Shown: positions 11,665 to 24,030 of the stretch, piece after piece
How positions within the stretch are numbered: the first letter of the stretch is position 1
How the letters are laid out: every line of letters starts with the position of its first letter
Assembly: GCA_008921705.1 (NCBI GenBank)
Contig: VFFE01008410.1
Location: forward strand, 881,957-945,956
Source of the DNA: Burhinus oedicnemus
Lineage: Eukaryota; Chordata; Aves; Charadriiformes; Burhinidae
Reading direction: 5' to 3'
DNA: 64,000 nucleotides
The notes under the pieces: generated by a model
Database searches by the model: none
What the model saw: only the letters and a program-made list of their open reading frames with translations
What the model was told of the DNA's origin: nothing
Made by a program: the position numbers and the translations under genes

Positions 11665-13629
11665 AGGGAAGAAAAAGGAAGGAGTAAGGTTACGAACTCA
11701 TTTGTCTGTCAGCCTGTCCTTAAAAAGAAGTAGCACAAATGGGAGGATGAAAGGAGAAAAAGGAAATCTCATCTTTATTATCCTGTAAACAATCTGTGAA
11801 AACGCCAGCCAGTTTTCACAGTATTTCATCTAGCTCTCAGTCATCTAGGGCAAGGCCTCTTTTGGGAGAACTTTGCTGGATTTTGCTGTACTGGTTTGCT
11901 GGATGGAAAATGTCTCATATTGACAATGCAGTTTATCATCTTTGCTTGTTTATCCAACTAAAACAAGGAAAAACACAGTCTTAATTAATGATTACCTCAT
12001 TTTCTACTGTTTCTGATTGAAAGGGAAAGTAATTATATGAGCCAAGTGTGGTCTTGTGGGCAACTTGTTTTCATATAGGACACACCAAGAAGATTTGAAG
12101 CCAGAAACTCATCCCCAACAGCCAGCTGATGCAGCTACTGCTATGAAAGACTGCCTGTGCTGGTATGATTCCGTAACAACCTTGATCTGTGGTAGTCCTG
12201 GGCCACTGCCTCAGTGAACGGCATGAACCCATCTGCTTTGGGTTGTCAGTAGTGCCAAGACTAGCATTAGCTCTGCTAAACCAAGAGCTCTATCATTGAA
12301 GCAAGGTCGGATTCCTTTATAAACTTTGTAAGACAAAATACTGAAGAAACATGAATAAAAGTGAGTGATGGATAATACATATCCAAAATGTTGATTTAAA
12401 TGTGTAGATATGCAGATGAAAAGAATATATGCATATTTTATACATGCATTTAAATAAACTTTATATACAAACATGTCTACGTATCTATTTGTCCAAGTAA
12501 AAGTAAACATCTAAACAGGAAACAACTTTCTTGTTTTTTTTTTTACCAGGATTCAGAAATCAAAAATCTAAACTTATATAAGATATGCATTCAGCTATCA
12601 AGAAGTGATACGAAATCGACATAACTGCCAACATCAGTCCTTTAGAAGTTTCTCCTTACATATTACTGATACAGCATCACCAAAGATGTAAACTTATGGT
12701 GCTGACAACTGACTACATTTAATACAGTTTCTGACATTGTAGTTCTGATAGAGCTTGGAAATTCTGAAATAAAACTCTCCTGAACTCTCCATGAACAAGG
12801 ACAGCACTGTAGAGTGGGAGCTGGCTTTAGATCTTATGCGTGGATATTTGCTCAAATATTCTGAAGTAGAAAAACCCCAGACATTTTAGTACAGCACACA
12901 GTACTTTCTCTGCAAAGTTTGTTTTGAGGATGATTCCAGACATGGTTTCTGTTGTTTATGTTCTGCAAAAATAAAGAAAAGGCAGGATTTTTGTATTCAT
13001 ATAAAGCAAACATATAATAAATTGATGAATTTACCAGTTGAATTTCTCATGAGAATTAGGAAATTAGAGCATCTTCTTTATGTCTTATTTCTTACGCACA
13101 CATAGAATGGAGGACTTCTGGATCCTTCTCCTTATTACTAGTAAATTACTTCTCCCATCAGTTTGCTGCTTCTTTTCTGCTGACTACTCCGAGGTAACCC
13201 TTGGCTGTTCTTGCTGAAGAAGATCTAAACAGGGACATTCACCTCTGCCTATTCCCACACATTTCTGCTACTAGTCAGCAATACAGGGTATAATTGTATA
13301 TATACAGCAGAGACACATGTTAGGAGCGACAGTTCCCCAGTATCAGGGAAGCACGTGCCTAGAAGTTGTCTGTGGATAATCAGGAAGATTGGAGGGAAAA
13401 GTAGAGGGTTGGTGGCAAGGAGAACCACAGGTGTACTTTTCCCTTTGAAACAGCCAGCTCTGTCTTCTCTACTGGGTCTCCTGATGGAGGAATCAAGTCT
13501 CCCTTTTCTTTCAGATAACGTAACACCAGGTTAGTAAGAACCACAGTCAATGAAGAAGGAAAATGTTCATTAGGGATGAGCCCAAATACCAATACTTGGA
13601 AATGGGTTTAAGACCAGGCAAAAGGGGTT

Positions 13630-13633
<4 letters not shown>
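11665..13633. other. Unique DNA, no gene recognised
   Basis: No supported gene or repeat. The minus-strand frame at 12211-12510 (99 codons) is tyrosine- and cysteine-rich because it reads AT-rich DNA. It has no recognisable domain. Confidence 0.5.

Positions 13634-13663
<30 letters not shown>
13634..13663. repeat. (TG)15 microsatellite
   Basis: A pure TG run preceded by a T-run. It can adopt Z-DNA and is likely to be length-polymorphic. Confidence 0.95.
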
Positions 13664-13666
<3 letters not shown>

Positions 13667-14029
13667 AAACAGGGAGAGAGTGAACAGTGCATGCAATCTC
13701 TGGCTTAAACAAACATCTGCAAGCGGGTCCCTTAGGAGGCGGTCTTTCATAGACATTTTCCTGGCGTGCCCTCTATTCTGCCTCAAAGAAGACCTTAGCT
13801 ATGTTAGCATTTATGTCTGCTTTTGCAGCCCAGGCAGTGCCAAGTGCCTCAGGTCTTCCAGCCGAATATGTATTATTCCAGGCAGGTTACAGCATTCCTC
13901 TCCTGTGTTTTTTGTTTAAACCACCTCCACCACATACCACAGGGAGCACAGCTGTGAGGGGAACATGTCATCGGCTGAGAAATGTTAATGGTAAACTACT
14001 AGGCCCAGCATAGAGACTGGAGAGAGAAG

Positions 14030-14345
14030 CTCTTAAAAACAGTGCTGATATTTTAATTATAAATTAAGGATTTGCAAAGAGGGGTAGAGAAATTTGCTCC
14101 TACTCACCTGTAATTGAAAATGTAAATAGTAATTAGCTGCTGTTGATTTCCCAAAGGTAAATGTTTGCCTGCCTGTGATACTGCGTGTGGCTGATGCAGC
14201 CGGTGGAGAGACAGGCAGGCTATGGCCACAGGCAGCCTACCAATGCAGCTCATCAGATGGTGCTTATTGGAGATAGGCCCAGAGGAAGCTTAATTAATTT
14301 TCTTAAAAATTATAAACATTGAGGCCAACAAGTGAGATTTCAGAG
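14030..14345. promoter_or_regulatory. Candidate conserved noncoding element (homeodomain-site rich)
   Basis: This block has the look of a vertebrate developmental enhancer. It has several TAATTA/ATTA homeodomain-type cores (near 14055, 14130 and 14290), a CAGATG E-box near 14256, balanced composition across 14110-14280, and flanking AT-rich arms. No open reading frame or repeat explains it. The call is pattern recognition only. I cannot measure conservation here, and AT-rich DNA produces ATTA cores by chance. Confidence 0.25.
14167..14220. repeat. Perfect 10-bp inverted repeat (hairpin) inside the candidate element
   Basis: GCCTGCCTGT at 14167-14176 is the exact reverse complement of ACAGGCAGGC at 14211-14220, with a 34-nt spacer. 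The spacer itself contains a short CTGC/GCAG pairing. It could fold in single-stranded DNA or RNA. No other evidence of an RNA gene is visible. Confidence 0.8.
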
Positions 14346-14436
14346 CCTTCAGTGAGTTTTGGAATGTTAGTAGCCTTATTTTTTCAGAAAACTGGTTTCA
14401 AGGGGCCTTCATGAGAAGGCAGATGTTAGCCTGGTG

Positions 14437-14510
14437 GCTCAGAGCATCCCATCCAGCCCCGTAACCTGTCTCCAGCAGCAAGCAGCCATAGGGGCTGAAG
14501 AGTTTTCTCT
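14437..14510 (-). mobile_element. Possible ancient CR1 relic, short
   Basis: The stretch reading 'cccatccagccccgtaacctg', then 'tctccagcag', then 'ggggctgaagag' resembles the same old CR1 3' block as at 1051-1262, in the same orientation. Only about 70 bp can be followed before similarity is lost. The 101-codon plus-strand frame at 14434-14739 crosses it and is therefore not called a gene. Confidence 0.4.
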
Positions 14511-15796
14511 CACAAGAACTGTCTGTGGCAGCGTGTTCCAGAGACATGCAGCACAGCTATTACCGCTTAGTATTACAGCATGGAAAGAGGATGACAGGAT
14601 GACCGCTGTCAGATATGGTCACTGTCTGATACTGAGTTTCCCGGTTTTGGATTACTGCAGCATCCTTATTTGCTTGAGGATGTTTAGGGAGAAACTCCAT
14701 GAAGACTTGCGGCATCTGTTCTCAGCTAGAAGGGTGTAGGTCTTGTATTCAAATAAGAAAGCAATTTGAGAGATTATCATAATTTCAGCATTATTCAGAA
14801 GTTACAAATTTCGGAAGAATTCAGGTAGCCAATGTTCTACACTTGGTGCTGTTTCCAGAAGGAGTAAATTACTATTGTTGATGTGTAAAGCCTCCAGCTC
14901 TCTGAAAGCAAACTTAATGCTGGTGCTGTAAATCTGCCGTCTGCAGTTGCGACTGGTAGAACCATGGTTAGCTAATTCAGAAGGTAAGAGCAGACTGTGT
15001 CAGGAAATCCGCTGTCATAACTTTAACATATTTCCAGGCTCTTTCTTTTTCAGGAATCTGTTGATGTGATTGAAGTATTTTGGCATGGGGAGGGAGTCAG
15101 GAAAGAGGGGAGTGACAGGTGCTAGGGTATGATGGATTGTGGGCTCTGCTTGGGTCATTTCACTGGACGGAATAGAGTTATCCCCAGACATGCACACACT
15201 TCGCCCTTCAGGTGCTGCAATTATAGAATATGGCTAAGGCTAGATTAAACTGGGTTAGCGATAAAAAAATAAAAGAACTTTCCCAGAGTTGAGCACACAA
15301 GCATTACACAACCTTCTGCCTCTCTAGTGTTCAGCATTTGTTTATTTGAAATAATTTTATGCCCAAGGTTAAGATTCCATTTAATGACAACAAAATGTAG
15401 AAAATGTGAACTGTGGCCACAGGAGATTTGAGGATAAACTTCACTGCAAGAGCTAGACATTTTTTTCCCCCCCACCTCATAGTAGCTAACGAGCACTGTT
15501 TACTTTCCTTTCAGTTCTTTATAGAATATGCTGTGATGGATCATATCAGATCTACTTAAGTAGTAGCACAGCAAACCAGTGATCTAATAATTATTAAAAT
15601 TGCATAGAATATTATGCTGTGACTGCTACTGGATATATCTGATGCAAGAGCGTATAAAAATATGAATACCATGGTCCATAAATATTTATCTGTGGGAAAA
15701 ATCTTGGCAATAGAAGTCTTTTTAATCTAGCAGATATGCATAGCAAGATCCATTCCTGGAAATAACCAGACACTGCACTTTTTTTTTTTAATAGAA
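14511..15796. other. Unique DNA, no gene recognised
   Basis: No supported feature apart from a T-run at 15779-15789. Confidence 0.5.
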
Positions 15797-16008
15797 GGGG
15801 TAATTAATCATTAGAATAATTTGTCCAGGGGATATTCTGGCTTCTCTGTCACTTGAAGCTTTAAAGTCAAGATTAAAATGTCAGCCTAAAAGATTAGCTG
15901 CAATCAACCAGAGGTTATTGGACTTCATGCCACAATTAATAGGCAAACATCTCTGACTGTAATAAACAGGAAATTTGGCTAGAAGACCCTATCTCTTCCT
16001 TTCTACCT
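15797..16008 (+). mobile_element. Ancient CR1 3' end relic (sense strand)
   Basis: The order of blocks matches the 3' end of the old turtle-type CR1 in sense orientation. These are 'ggtaattaatcattagaata' followed by 'atttg', a degenerate 'gtggattct' region, 'ctctgtcacttgaag', 'tttaaagtcaagatt', 'ctaaaagat', 'caaccagaggttat', and a decayed 'ggctagaagaccctatctct' end. About 210 bp survive, with no coding potential. It is clearly older than the CR1 copies at 33.8, 41.3, 45.8, 52.3 and 63.2 kb. Confidence 0.7.
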
Positions 16009-16089
16009 TGCCACACCTGGCTTTATGGTGACAGTCAGAGCGAGCTTCTAAGGACTCAAGAGATACTCAAAAAAAGACGCTGTGGGCTA

Positions 16090-16222
16090 GAGTTCCTCTG
16101 AGATAAGGACTGGACAAAGTGCTGGGCAATGTGTTCTAGCTGTCCCTGCTCCGAGTGATGGGGTTGGACTAGACAGTTTCCAGAGGTCCCTTCCCACGTC
16201 AGCTGTTCTGTGGTTCTGTAGT
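16090..16222 (+). mobile_element. CR1 3' end fragment (avian type), 5' truncated
   Basis: The plus strand shows 'ggggttggactagacagttt' followed by 'ccagaggtcccttccca', then 'gttctgtggttctgtag'. This is the hallmark 3' end of avian CR1, terminating in degenerate ATTCTGTG units. The copy is about 130 bp, a typical very short 5'-truncated insertion, and lies about 80 bp downstream of the older relic. No target-site duplication is evident, as usual for CR1. Confidence 0.85.
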
Positions 16223-19200
16223 ACATTACGTTTTTATCCAAGTTCAAGTAATCTTTAACCTTTGGGACCAGTAGACCTCTGCTCATCCTCAAACTAAGGG
16301 GAACTGGGGATGCTGTAAAGGTCTTTCTCTAATAAGGACCCTCAGACCCTTCACAGATGCTCACTCTTTTCCAGACTGCAGTTTGGCAGCCATCGTAATA
16401 GCCTGTGATGTCATTAAGTGGGCAGGCAAAATACACCTTCTGTCTATCTGAACATTTCCGTCACTTATTCATTGTTTAGCCTTTATTAGTTACTGAAGAA
16501 TGTAACTTCCCCCCCACTCCAACAAGTGGATAGACACACGAATAAACCTGCTACTAAAATGATGGAACTGCTGAGAAGATAAGGAGGCAATAATAGAGGT
16601 CCCATCCAGCCCTGACAGAGATTTAATAAAAGTCTTACCTGGTCAACCGATACTGTTTTGGTCAGTTTGTGGGTTTGGGTACTGTCAATAAGAGGCAATA
16701 ATTTTGTCTTGCCACAGGGAAACAATGGGAGTTATGCAGAACCTGTCACCAAACTCTGAGACTGCTGTGTGGTGTTGTGTCTGCCTTTGAGCGTGGAGAC
16801 TGGTGTAGTGCCCAGTGAGTGTTACAGCTGCAGACAGCAACATATGGTCTAGCTGGTTGATGTTTAAACACATTGGAAGGCACCCTGAGGCCAAAATGCA
16901 GAGGACCTCATGCCTAACTGCTCTTCAAAGCACTTGGCTGCCTTGCTGAGGTAGAAGTCCCAGCAAGCAGCTGGAAGCAGGTTATTTTCCCATGGCAGCT
17001 ATCTAGAGTGTTAAAATTGAAGTTAATTTAATTCTGCAGTGGTTTACTGAAGGCAGTCTCCAGTGATATATTGGTTTCACAGCATTTCCTTTTCAGCTTC
17101 GTCTCTCAGGTAACAGTTCTTCTAGAACTTCTAGGCTCCTTAAATAAAATATAGCTTCTCTATAATTCTTTGCTGTCCCCTAAAAAGAGGTAGGAACAGG
17201 CATATGCCTGACGCAATACTTTTTGTGCCACAGGTATTGTTACCAGGCAACCCTCCCATGCAGCTTTGGCAGAACATAAACTTCTTCAGCCACTAACCCT
17301 TCAAACACCTGAACCAAGATGTGCCTGCAGAAAACATCAGAGATCTAGGTGAAGCAATGCAGTAACAAAGATTTTCAAAATCAAAAAATTATTAAGGACA
17401 ATTGTGATACATTAGCACTGCAGTTACCATGCACATTTTCCAAAATATTGCCACAAATGAGTGATGCTTGCTTGCATATGAAGGTTAATTATATCTACTC
17501 CTGAGGGGAGCTATCCCAACCCCTCAGGTTATCAGTAATCTGAATATTTTTGTTATGGGACGTTCAGTGCAGTCCATATGAAATTGGAAAAACATTCACA
17601 GCTTCCATCCCCAAGGGAGAAATGAGAGACTTGCCAGGTCCAACCAAATTCTCTCCCATCAAGCACTACAGGTAGTCATTTGTATAAGCAGAAAGCTGGG
17701 ATTCAATTATCTTACCTTACAGTGGCATTACTGAAAGGTCTTCCTTTTCATAGACATTAGAATAAAATCTGTGTAACTTTACTCAGCTTCTGGATTTGTG
17801 GCTGTCAGGCTTTTTGGAGTCTGTGCTGCTAAGTGGGTAAGCAAAGGTGAAGGATCAATAGGCTTAACTCATTGCAACTCAGTTGGTGACAGTCAGTTGA
17901 CATCGGCTGGGGACTTGTAGGGTATCCTCATATATGCCCAGTGGATTAAAGTAGCAGAAAACAAAGCAGGTGGAGAAACAAATCACAATCCATGGATATA
18001 GATACAGTGACATTCCTACTAGCGGACATGAGCATCAGCCAAAATAGGCCAACTGGGTAAGAAGTTTCAGAATAGGTCCCCACTACCTGAAAAGAGGCAA
18101 TTTCCATCTAATCATCTCTCCCTTTGCTTCTCTGCTGGTCAAAGGAGTTGACATTCTACAGGAGCACAGCTTGGTTCCTCACATGAAAAGGTCTTATAGT
18201 CCATCAAACCTCCTTTTAGTTCATAAATAGAAACAGGAGTAAGAGACCTTTGAAAATGTGAACATAACTATATATAGTTACATTTGTCAGGTTAAAAAAA
18301 AAAAAGTGGTGGAAACTAGCAGGTAGATGATAAAGCTACTGGTACTCAAGGTCATTGATTTGCTTGATACTGGTATCTGGTTTGCAAATGTAAATGTTAT
18401 GAAGTACACTTATAAATTATAGCATGCAGAATCTTGCATATACAGAAGCCAAGTTTGTCCTTTCACATGCAAATAAATATCCAAGAGCCAAGAACAACAG
18501 TGCCTGAGGTCCATTTGACAGCTATGTGATTGAATAGGGTTGACAGGTCCAGTCCCTCAGATGCTATAGATGCAGCATTCAAAAGTGTTTGAAGACTTCA
18601 TAGCACACTGAAAAAGCCAGAAGATTATGGTTGACCAAATGAATGACTCAAAGGCACAAATTTCTCTTTCTCTTTAATTTCCTGAAGATGATTCCAGGTA
18701 AAAAGTTCCTAAGGAATAATCCTAGCTTCCAAAATGAACCAGTTCTTACAAAGAAAGACATTTTAAGTATGTTTATAAATTTTGCCCTTTATGTTTTGTG
18801 GGGAGAAGGAATCATTAAGTAAATAATTCTATTTTGATCTTTCACACAAAATTTCTTTGAATGGCCTGCAGTGAATCCAAAAGGGCAGGAAGAAAACTCT
18901 GTATGTTATTTCCTTCAGCATTTTTATGGTTCTAGGGCCTGTCTCCTCTCATCACGTATCATGTCTTAATGTGTGATTTGCACTGGGCCTGTGGACCCTG
19001 GCTTTTTGAGACTTCATTGTACCACATTTTATTGTCTGTTAATAAACATTCACAATGAAATCAATGGAACCGTGCAAATAACCATGATTAAAATGAGTGT
19101 CCTGCTTTTTCAGGATCTTATAATAGCAGGGTCACATAATAATAAAGGTATTGATGCAGATGTTTCCTGAAACTTTCTGCAGTGCTTTCAATTTATACAC

Positions 19201-20939
19201 GACATATCTGTAACCATGTTTTATTTAAAATCTTGCATATTTATGAGTCTCTTTTCCTGGTGATATGCCAGGGTGCTCTTTTGCCAAGACAAACAAAACA
19301 AATGACAAAATTATCTAATTCTTTTCTATTTCCTTCTAGTACAAAAGAGATCATTACAGTCGGGCTTGTTCACATAAGAGGGCTATAGATTTTGTCTCTG
19401 AATTCTGAAGGTATTATTTTAAATACAATTCTTCATGCAGAAATACCTGCTTCTAAGACCTCTTCCTGTGGCATTAAAATTAATACAAAATGTTATTTAA
19501 AAGGTGAACCACTGACAAATTTAGTCTTTCTTTGAAGAATTGTCTTGTTTTGAAATGATTTATGGTAGCACTGATGCCTGCTAATCTGGACACCGTGCTG
19601 TTCCTGCTCATTATTGCAAACAGGGCCATAAAACTCAGCTAATAAAATGTTCTACTGCACAGATGAAATATTGTGAAAGTCCAGTCTTTCTATCCTTTTT
19701 TTCTGGGTATCTGTCAATCCTAAAACTACATAGCATGATTGCTTATCTTTGCTGTTATTTTTTTCTTTTTAAAAATAATTGCTTTTCCCCAAATTCAGAT
19801 CAAATAACTTTTTTTCACCTCATAGTTTTTACTAATTTCTCCTGATCCAGTATCAAAATATTGTAATATACAATCATTCATTGCATTTTGTGGCTGTATG
19901 TAGGAGTAAATTGTGAGACCAGATAAGAATCCTTCTGAAGATAATGAGAACTCGACTAGAATATCAGGCCCCAGTGTCCTGAAAAAATTACACATTGATA
20001 ATTTTGAATTTATGAGTATACTTGGTACCTGCATGATTTTATCTTTGCATGGCGTAGGGTGAATATGCATGGAGATTACATTTATCCTTCAGTATCTGAA
20101 TTAAATTATTTCCTTCAAATTAACATCAAACTGATGAAAATAGGCCTAGTCTGCTCTGTATGTGAACAAATTTCACAGGTAGATAAAAGTAATTTTTCCT
20201 GAGTTTAGTATAAAGAAAGTACTAATATTATTATAGTATTCAGAGATCCTAATAAAATTAGGTCTTTGTTATACTGTTACATATACACATGGACATTACT
20301 AATCAGAAATTCTTTTAAAATTGAAAACATTTTTCCATTTACACCTTTTGGGAAAGGGATTTCAAAATTTTATTTTATTTTCACAATTTTTGTCAAAATT
20401 GTGTGCGGCAACATTACATATGGATAAAGGCTTTGGTCAGATTAGCAAGGATTTGCTTATTTTTACAGAGTTTGTCTCCAGTTCAAGTTCGTTAAGCAAG
20501 TCCAACAACGGTGCAATAGCTTTCCCCACTGATGAGGACACAACTTACATTAGGCTCCAAGTTTTCCTGTAGAATTGTGTATTTAACATTTTTTCTCCTG
20601 GGAATTAAATACAAAAAATAACCAATTACCACGGAATGTCAGTGTCCACTCAGCACTGTTTTGCTATCCAGCATCTCAGCTCTTGTTGTTGGTAATGGAA
20701 AGGTAAGCTGATATATCACTTTCTGTTTCCTTTTAGGATACATGCTTTATGGCTTGTCAAGTATAATAAAGATATGACATGTGCAATAACCTTTTCTTTC
20801 TTTGTGAATAAAAATGTGTTATAATAAAATAGACTGGCAGAGTTCCATCAACCAGAACACTTTCACAAGCAACTTGCTTCATTTAAAAAAGAAAGAAGTA
20901 GGGGAGGAAAAAATGTCAGTTTGTCTCTGAAAACAGGAA
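16223..20939. other. AT-rich unique DNA, no gene recognised
   Basis: Open frames are at most 91 codons and unconvincing. An A-run lies at about 18294-18305 and a short AT palindrome (AACTATATATAGTT) near 18267. No repeat family is recognised. Confidence 0.5.
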
Positions 20940-21200
20940 CATGCAAGGTCTCATGCCACAATTCGGGTTTGGTTTTTTTTTTATAATGTACAGCAACAAT
21001 ACATCAATTAATAAATTCATTATTTACCTAATTTGTATTTTAGATTTTTTTAAATTAATTTTTGAGCTTTCTGACTCATGACTCGATAAATTGCATTAAA
21101 ATGGGGTTAACTCCGCAGGTATCAATCAGCTGTCAAGAAAAGCAAAGCAAACTTCCTAGAGAACTCCATCTCCAGTGAGTTTATGTTCTGCACAACTTTC
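20940..21200. promoter_or_regulatory. Weak candidate noncoding regulatory block
   Basis: This region combines AATTAAT-type cores near 21005-21060, a TGACTCATGACTC double AP-1-like site near 21071-21083, a GGTTAACT core near 21106 and a CAGCTGTCA site near 21129. No repeat or open frame explains it. The sites are short and could arise by chance, so this is a lead only. Confidence 0.15.
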
Positions 21201-23809
21201 ATCTTCCAGCAAAACTCAGATTAAGATAAAATATGTCTTTCACTTTAAACAGTGAGGAAAGTCTATTTACGTATTTTTCAAGCATGCATTCCTACACTGC
21301 TTTGTTTTACCACAGGAGATTTTATCAACATCTGATGTATTACTTGCTTTTACCCAATTCTGATTAAATTATAATGATAAAGAGATAAAAACCACAGTCT
21401 ACTAACGTTTTAGGAGACTCTTACCTGCATATATGATGTGGAGAACAACCTCCTCTGTCTTCCTGTGAGTTAACCTCGAGATGGGAACTCTTGTCATGAA
21501 GATGATGATCCTCTTGAGAAGAACTAACCTGTATGAATACTCTGATACTTGACTTTCTACATTATATCAAATCACTAATCATGGGAATCCTGTAGCTTGA
21601 GTCTTCTCCTTATTAATTCAACTGCTTCTTCCTCCCTCCGTCCCTTCCATTACTCCTCTTGCTCTCTTTGTTCTCGTTCTATTACCACTCTTAGTCTTTA
21701 GGTACTTGCACAGGAAAATAACCAAAGAGTAATAAGAAACAGAGACAGCAGTGCCCTGCATTTCTGCAAGTTATCTTTATCTTTGCAAAAGATGTTTTTT
21801 TCCATTCTTGCAAGCATAATTAATGAATTTTTTTAGGACTTGAAACTGGCTATAATAAGTGCTTGTTAGTTTCTCAAAATATGCCTTTAAAAATAATTAT
21901 CATTGGTGAGAAAATTACTTTGATATACAAGTATTAAAAAGGGAAAAATATCAACCTGCGCTGTATTTTCTAAAAGAAAAACATGTAACTTCACCGTTGC
22001 TTAAAATGCCCATAGTGCTATATGAAGTTTCAATGACACAAAGTTGACTGTTGGATTTCGCAACAGGGTCATCATCCTTTGTATAATTTTCAAACAAAAC
22101 ATTTCATTTGAAAATATGTGAATGTATAATTACAGGAGCACCTTAAGCACTGTGATTCACTAGTGTGTCAAAGAAGAAGTATGGTTCAATGGGTATGACA
22201 TTAAATTAATTATTATGAGAACCAGGTAATTTTCTCAGCTTTGATTGCAGTGAATTTTAGACACTTCATGTTTGAGGTTATTCATTTGTAAAATCAGTTT
22301 GATAATGCCTGTCCCCATTCACATATCTATGACAGAACACTTTTAACTAGGGTATCTTCAAATACTGAGGAGGAGTATAAATCTGTTGGAAAAAGGAAGA
22401 CTTTTAAGAAGTTGGACAATACTGAAACAGAATGATCTTTTCAGTTTTTTGTCTTAACCGTGCAATACTTAACATAGAATTACTTTTCCAACTGAAGGTA
22501 CTCCTAACTGTCATGATCTGAGGTTTTTCAGCATTTTCTACTCCTTAAAATAATTTCATTTCCTAAGAAAGATTGAGGTGAATAAGGCAATTTCCTATGT
22601 CTGCCACATATTCTCCTTTATAGGGACATGACTAGATTCTAACAGTTTCTGCAAAGAGAGGCCAGTCATACACAATATAGTAAAAAATGCAGTGGTGAAG
22701 TGGTTGCAAGAAGGATAGAAACTAGCAATACAAATGAAAAATGAGAAAGTAGAGAGTACTGCCAGGAGTGATCATCAACAGAGGGTGTGCATGGATGGTT
22801 CAAAGTATATGAAGGTCATGTTGGCTTAATATTTTATTATCTGGCTTGAAAGAAGATGGTTTAATTGATGAAAATATGATTTCTTCCTGCTTGTTACTGA
22901 ATAAAAAGTTGTTTTGCTGGAATATATTTAAATTACATCCTATAAATCAGAGGGCCATCACTTATAGTCAACCCTGCAAACAGGCAGTAGTAGCTGATTG
23001 CCAACTATAATACAACTACATATTTACTTCTGCTGAAACATGTCTCTTTACAGGCCTATGTACCATGCCTTAAGCCATTAAAGCCCTTAGATTGATCCTT
23101 TTCCCTGCTGTCCTGTTTAGGGATGAATTGTGTTGGCTGTCTTTGTTCAGAGCAGGTGGACACAGCTTGGCTATCAGGACTTCCACATGGGAGAGAACAA
23201 CTCTCCTAAACCATGCACAAAACTGCACGCATTCACTATAGCAAGAAATTTTCTCCTAAAAATAATCTCTGAAGCTCACCAGGGCAGAACGAGGACTCAC
23301 TTGGTTAGCAGCAGTATGTGCATTATTCCCTGAGATTAAGAGTAACTTTATTTGCTAATTGAGACTCTTCAATTAGTTTACTGGTTGCTAATTATAATTG
23401 AAAATAAAAACCGGCCTACCATCCCTCCTATGAAATGTATCGTTGCATTTTTAGAAGCCTTGACCAATAGCCAGTTCCTTTAAAAGCAGAAGCAACGCTC
23501 AATCTTCTGTAGCCTTGAGGCAAGTATCGTGTTTGACTTTAGGAGAAGTGCTTCAAGGACAGCAGAAGGGTTTTTCATAGCAATTTTGGTGTATTTCAGA
23601 TCTAAGGTGAAGGGAACAACCCTGAAGGATATAGCAGCAGATATCTGCATGCCTTCTGACGTCCTGACATCTCCGCAAAGGTGACCGATTAATGCCAATT
23701 ACGTGAAAGAATGAAAAACATCGGCTCATTTTCAGTAAGTCATCAAACATTCAAGAGCAGATATTAAACTTCACTCTTCTCCGAGGCAGAACGGATCCAG
23801 AATTACATA
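21201..23809. other. AT-rich unique DNA, no gene recognised
   Basis: Includes a pyrimidine-rich patch at about 21620-21690. No supported exon, repeat family or RNA gene. Confidence 0.5.
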
Positions 23810-24030
23810 GCTGCTTGCAGCAGGTGGCTTTGCCACCCAGTTAAAGGAAACACAGCAGGACTTTTGGGTGCAGGGACCCCCGGGGACCCAGGCTCACCGC
23901 TGCACACAGCTGTGCTCCAGAGCCTGGCCACAGTCATCATGGAAGCACAGTGGCACAGCAACGAGCAGGAACAATGGAGGACAACCTGCTCCCTGCTAGC
24001 GAGCTCTTCCTTTGTGCACCACGTGTAAGG
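23810..24030. other. Local GC-rich segment of unknown nature
   Basis: About 220 bp clearly richer in G and C than its surroundings, with CCCCCGGGGACCC near 23876 and a CACGTG E-box at 24020-24025 directly followed by GTAAGG. An 84-codon frame runs through it on the minus strand (23803-24057). I do not recognise the peptide. It could be a decayed exon, a retroposed fragment or a small regulatory island, and nothing in the sequence decides between these. Confidence 0.3.
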
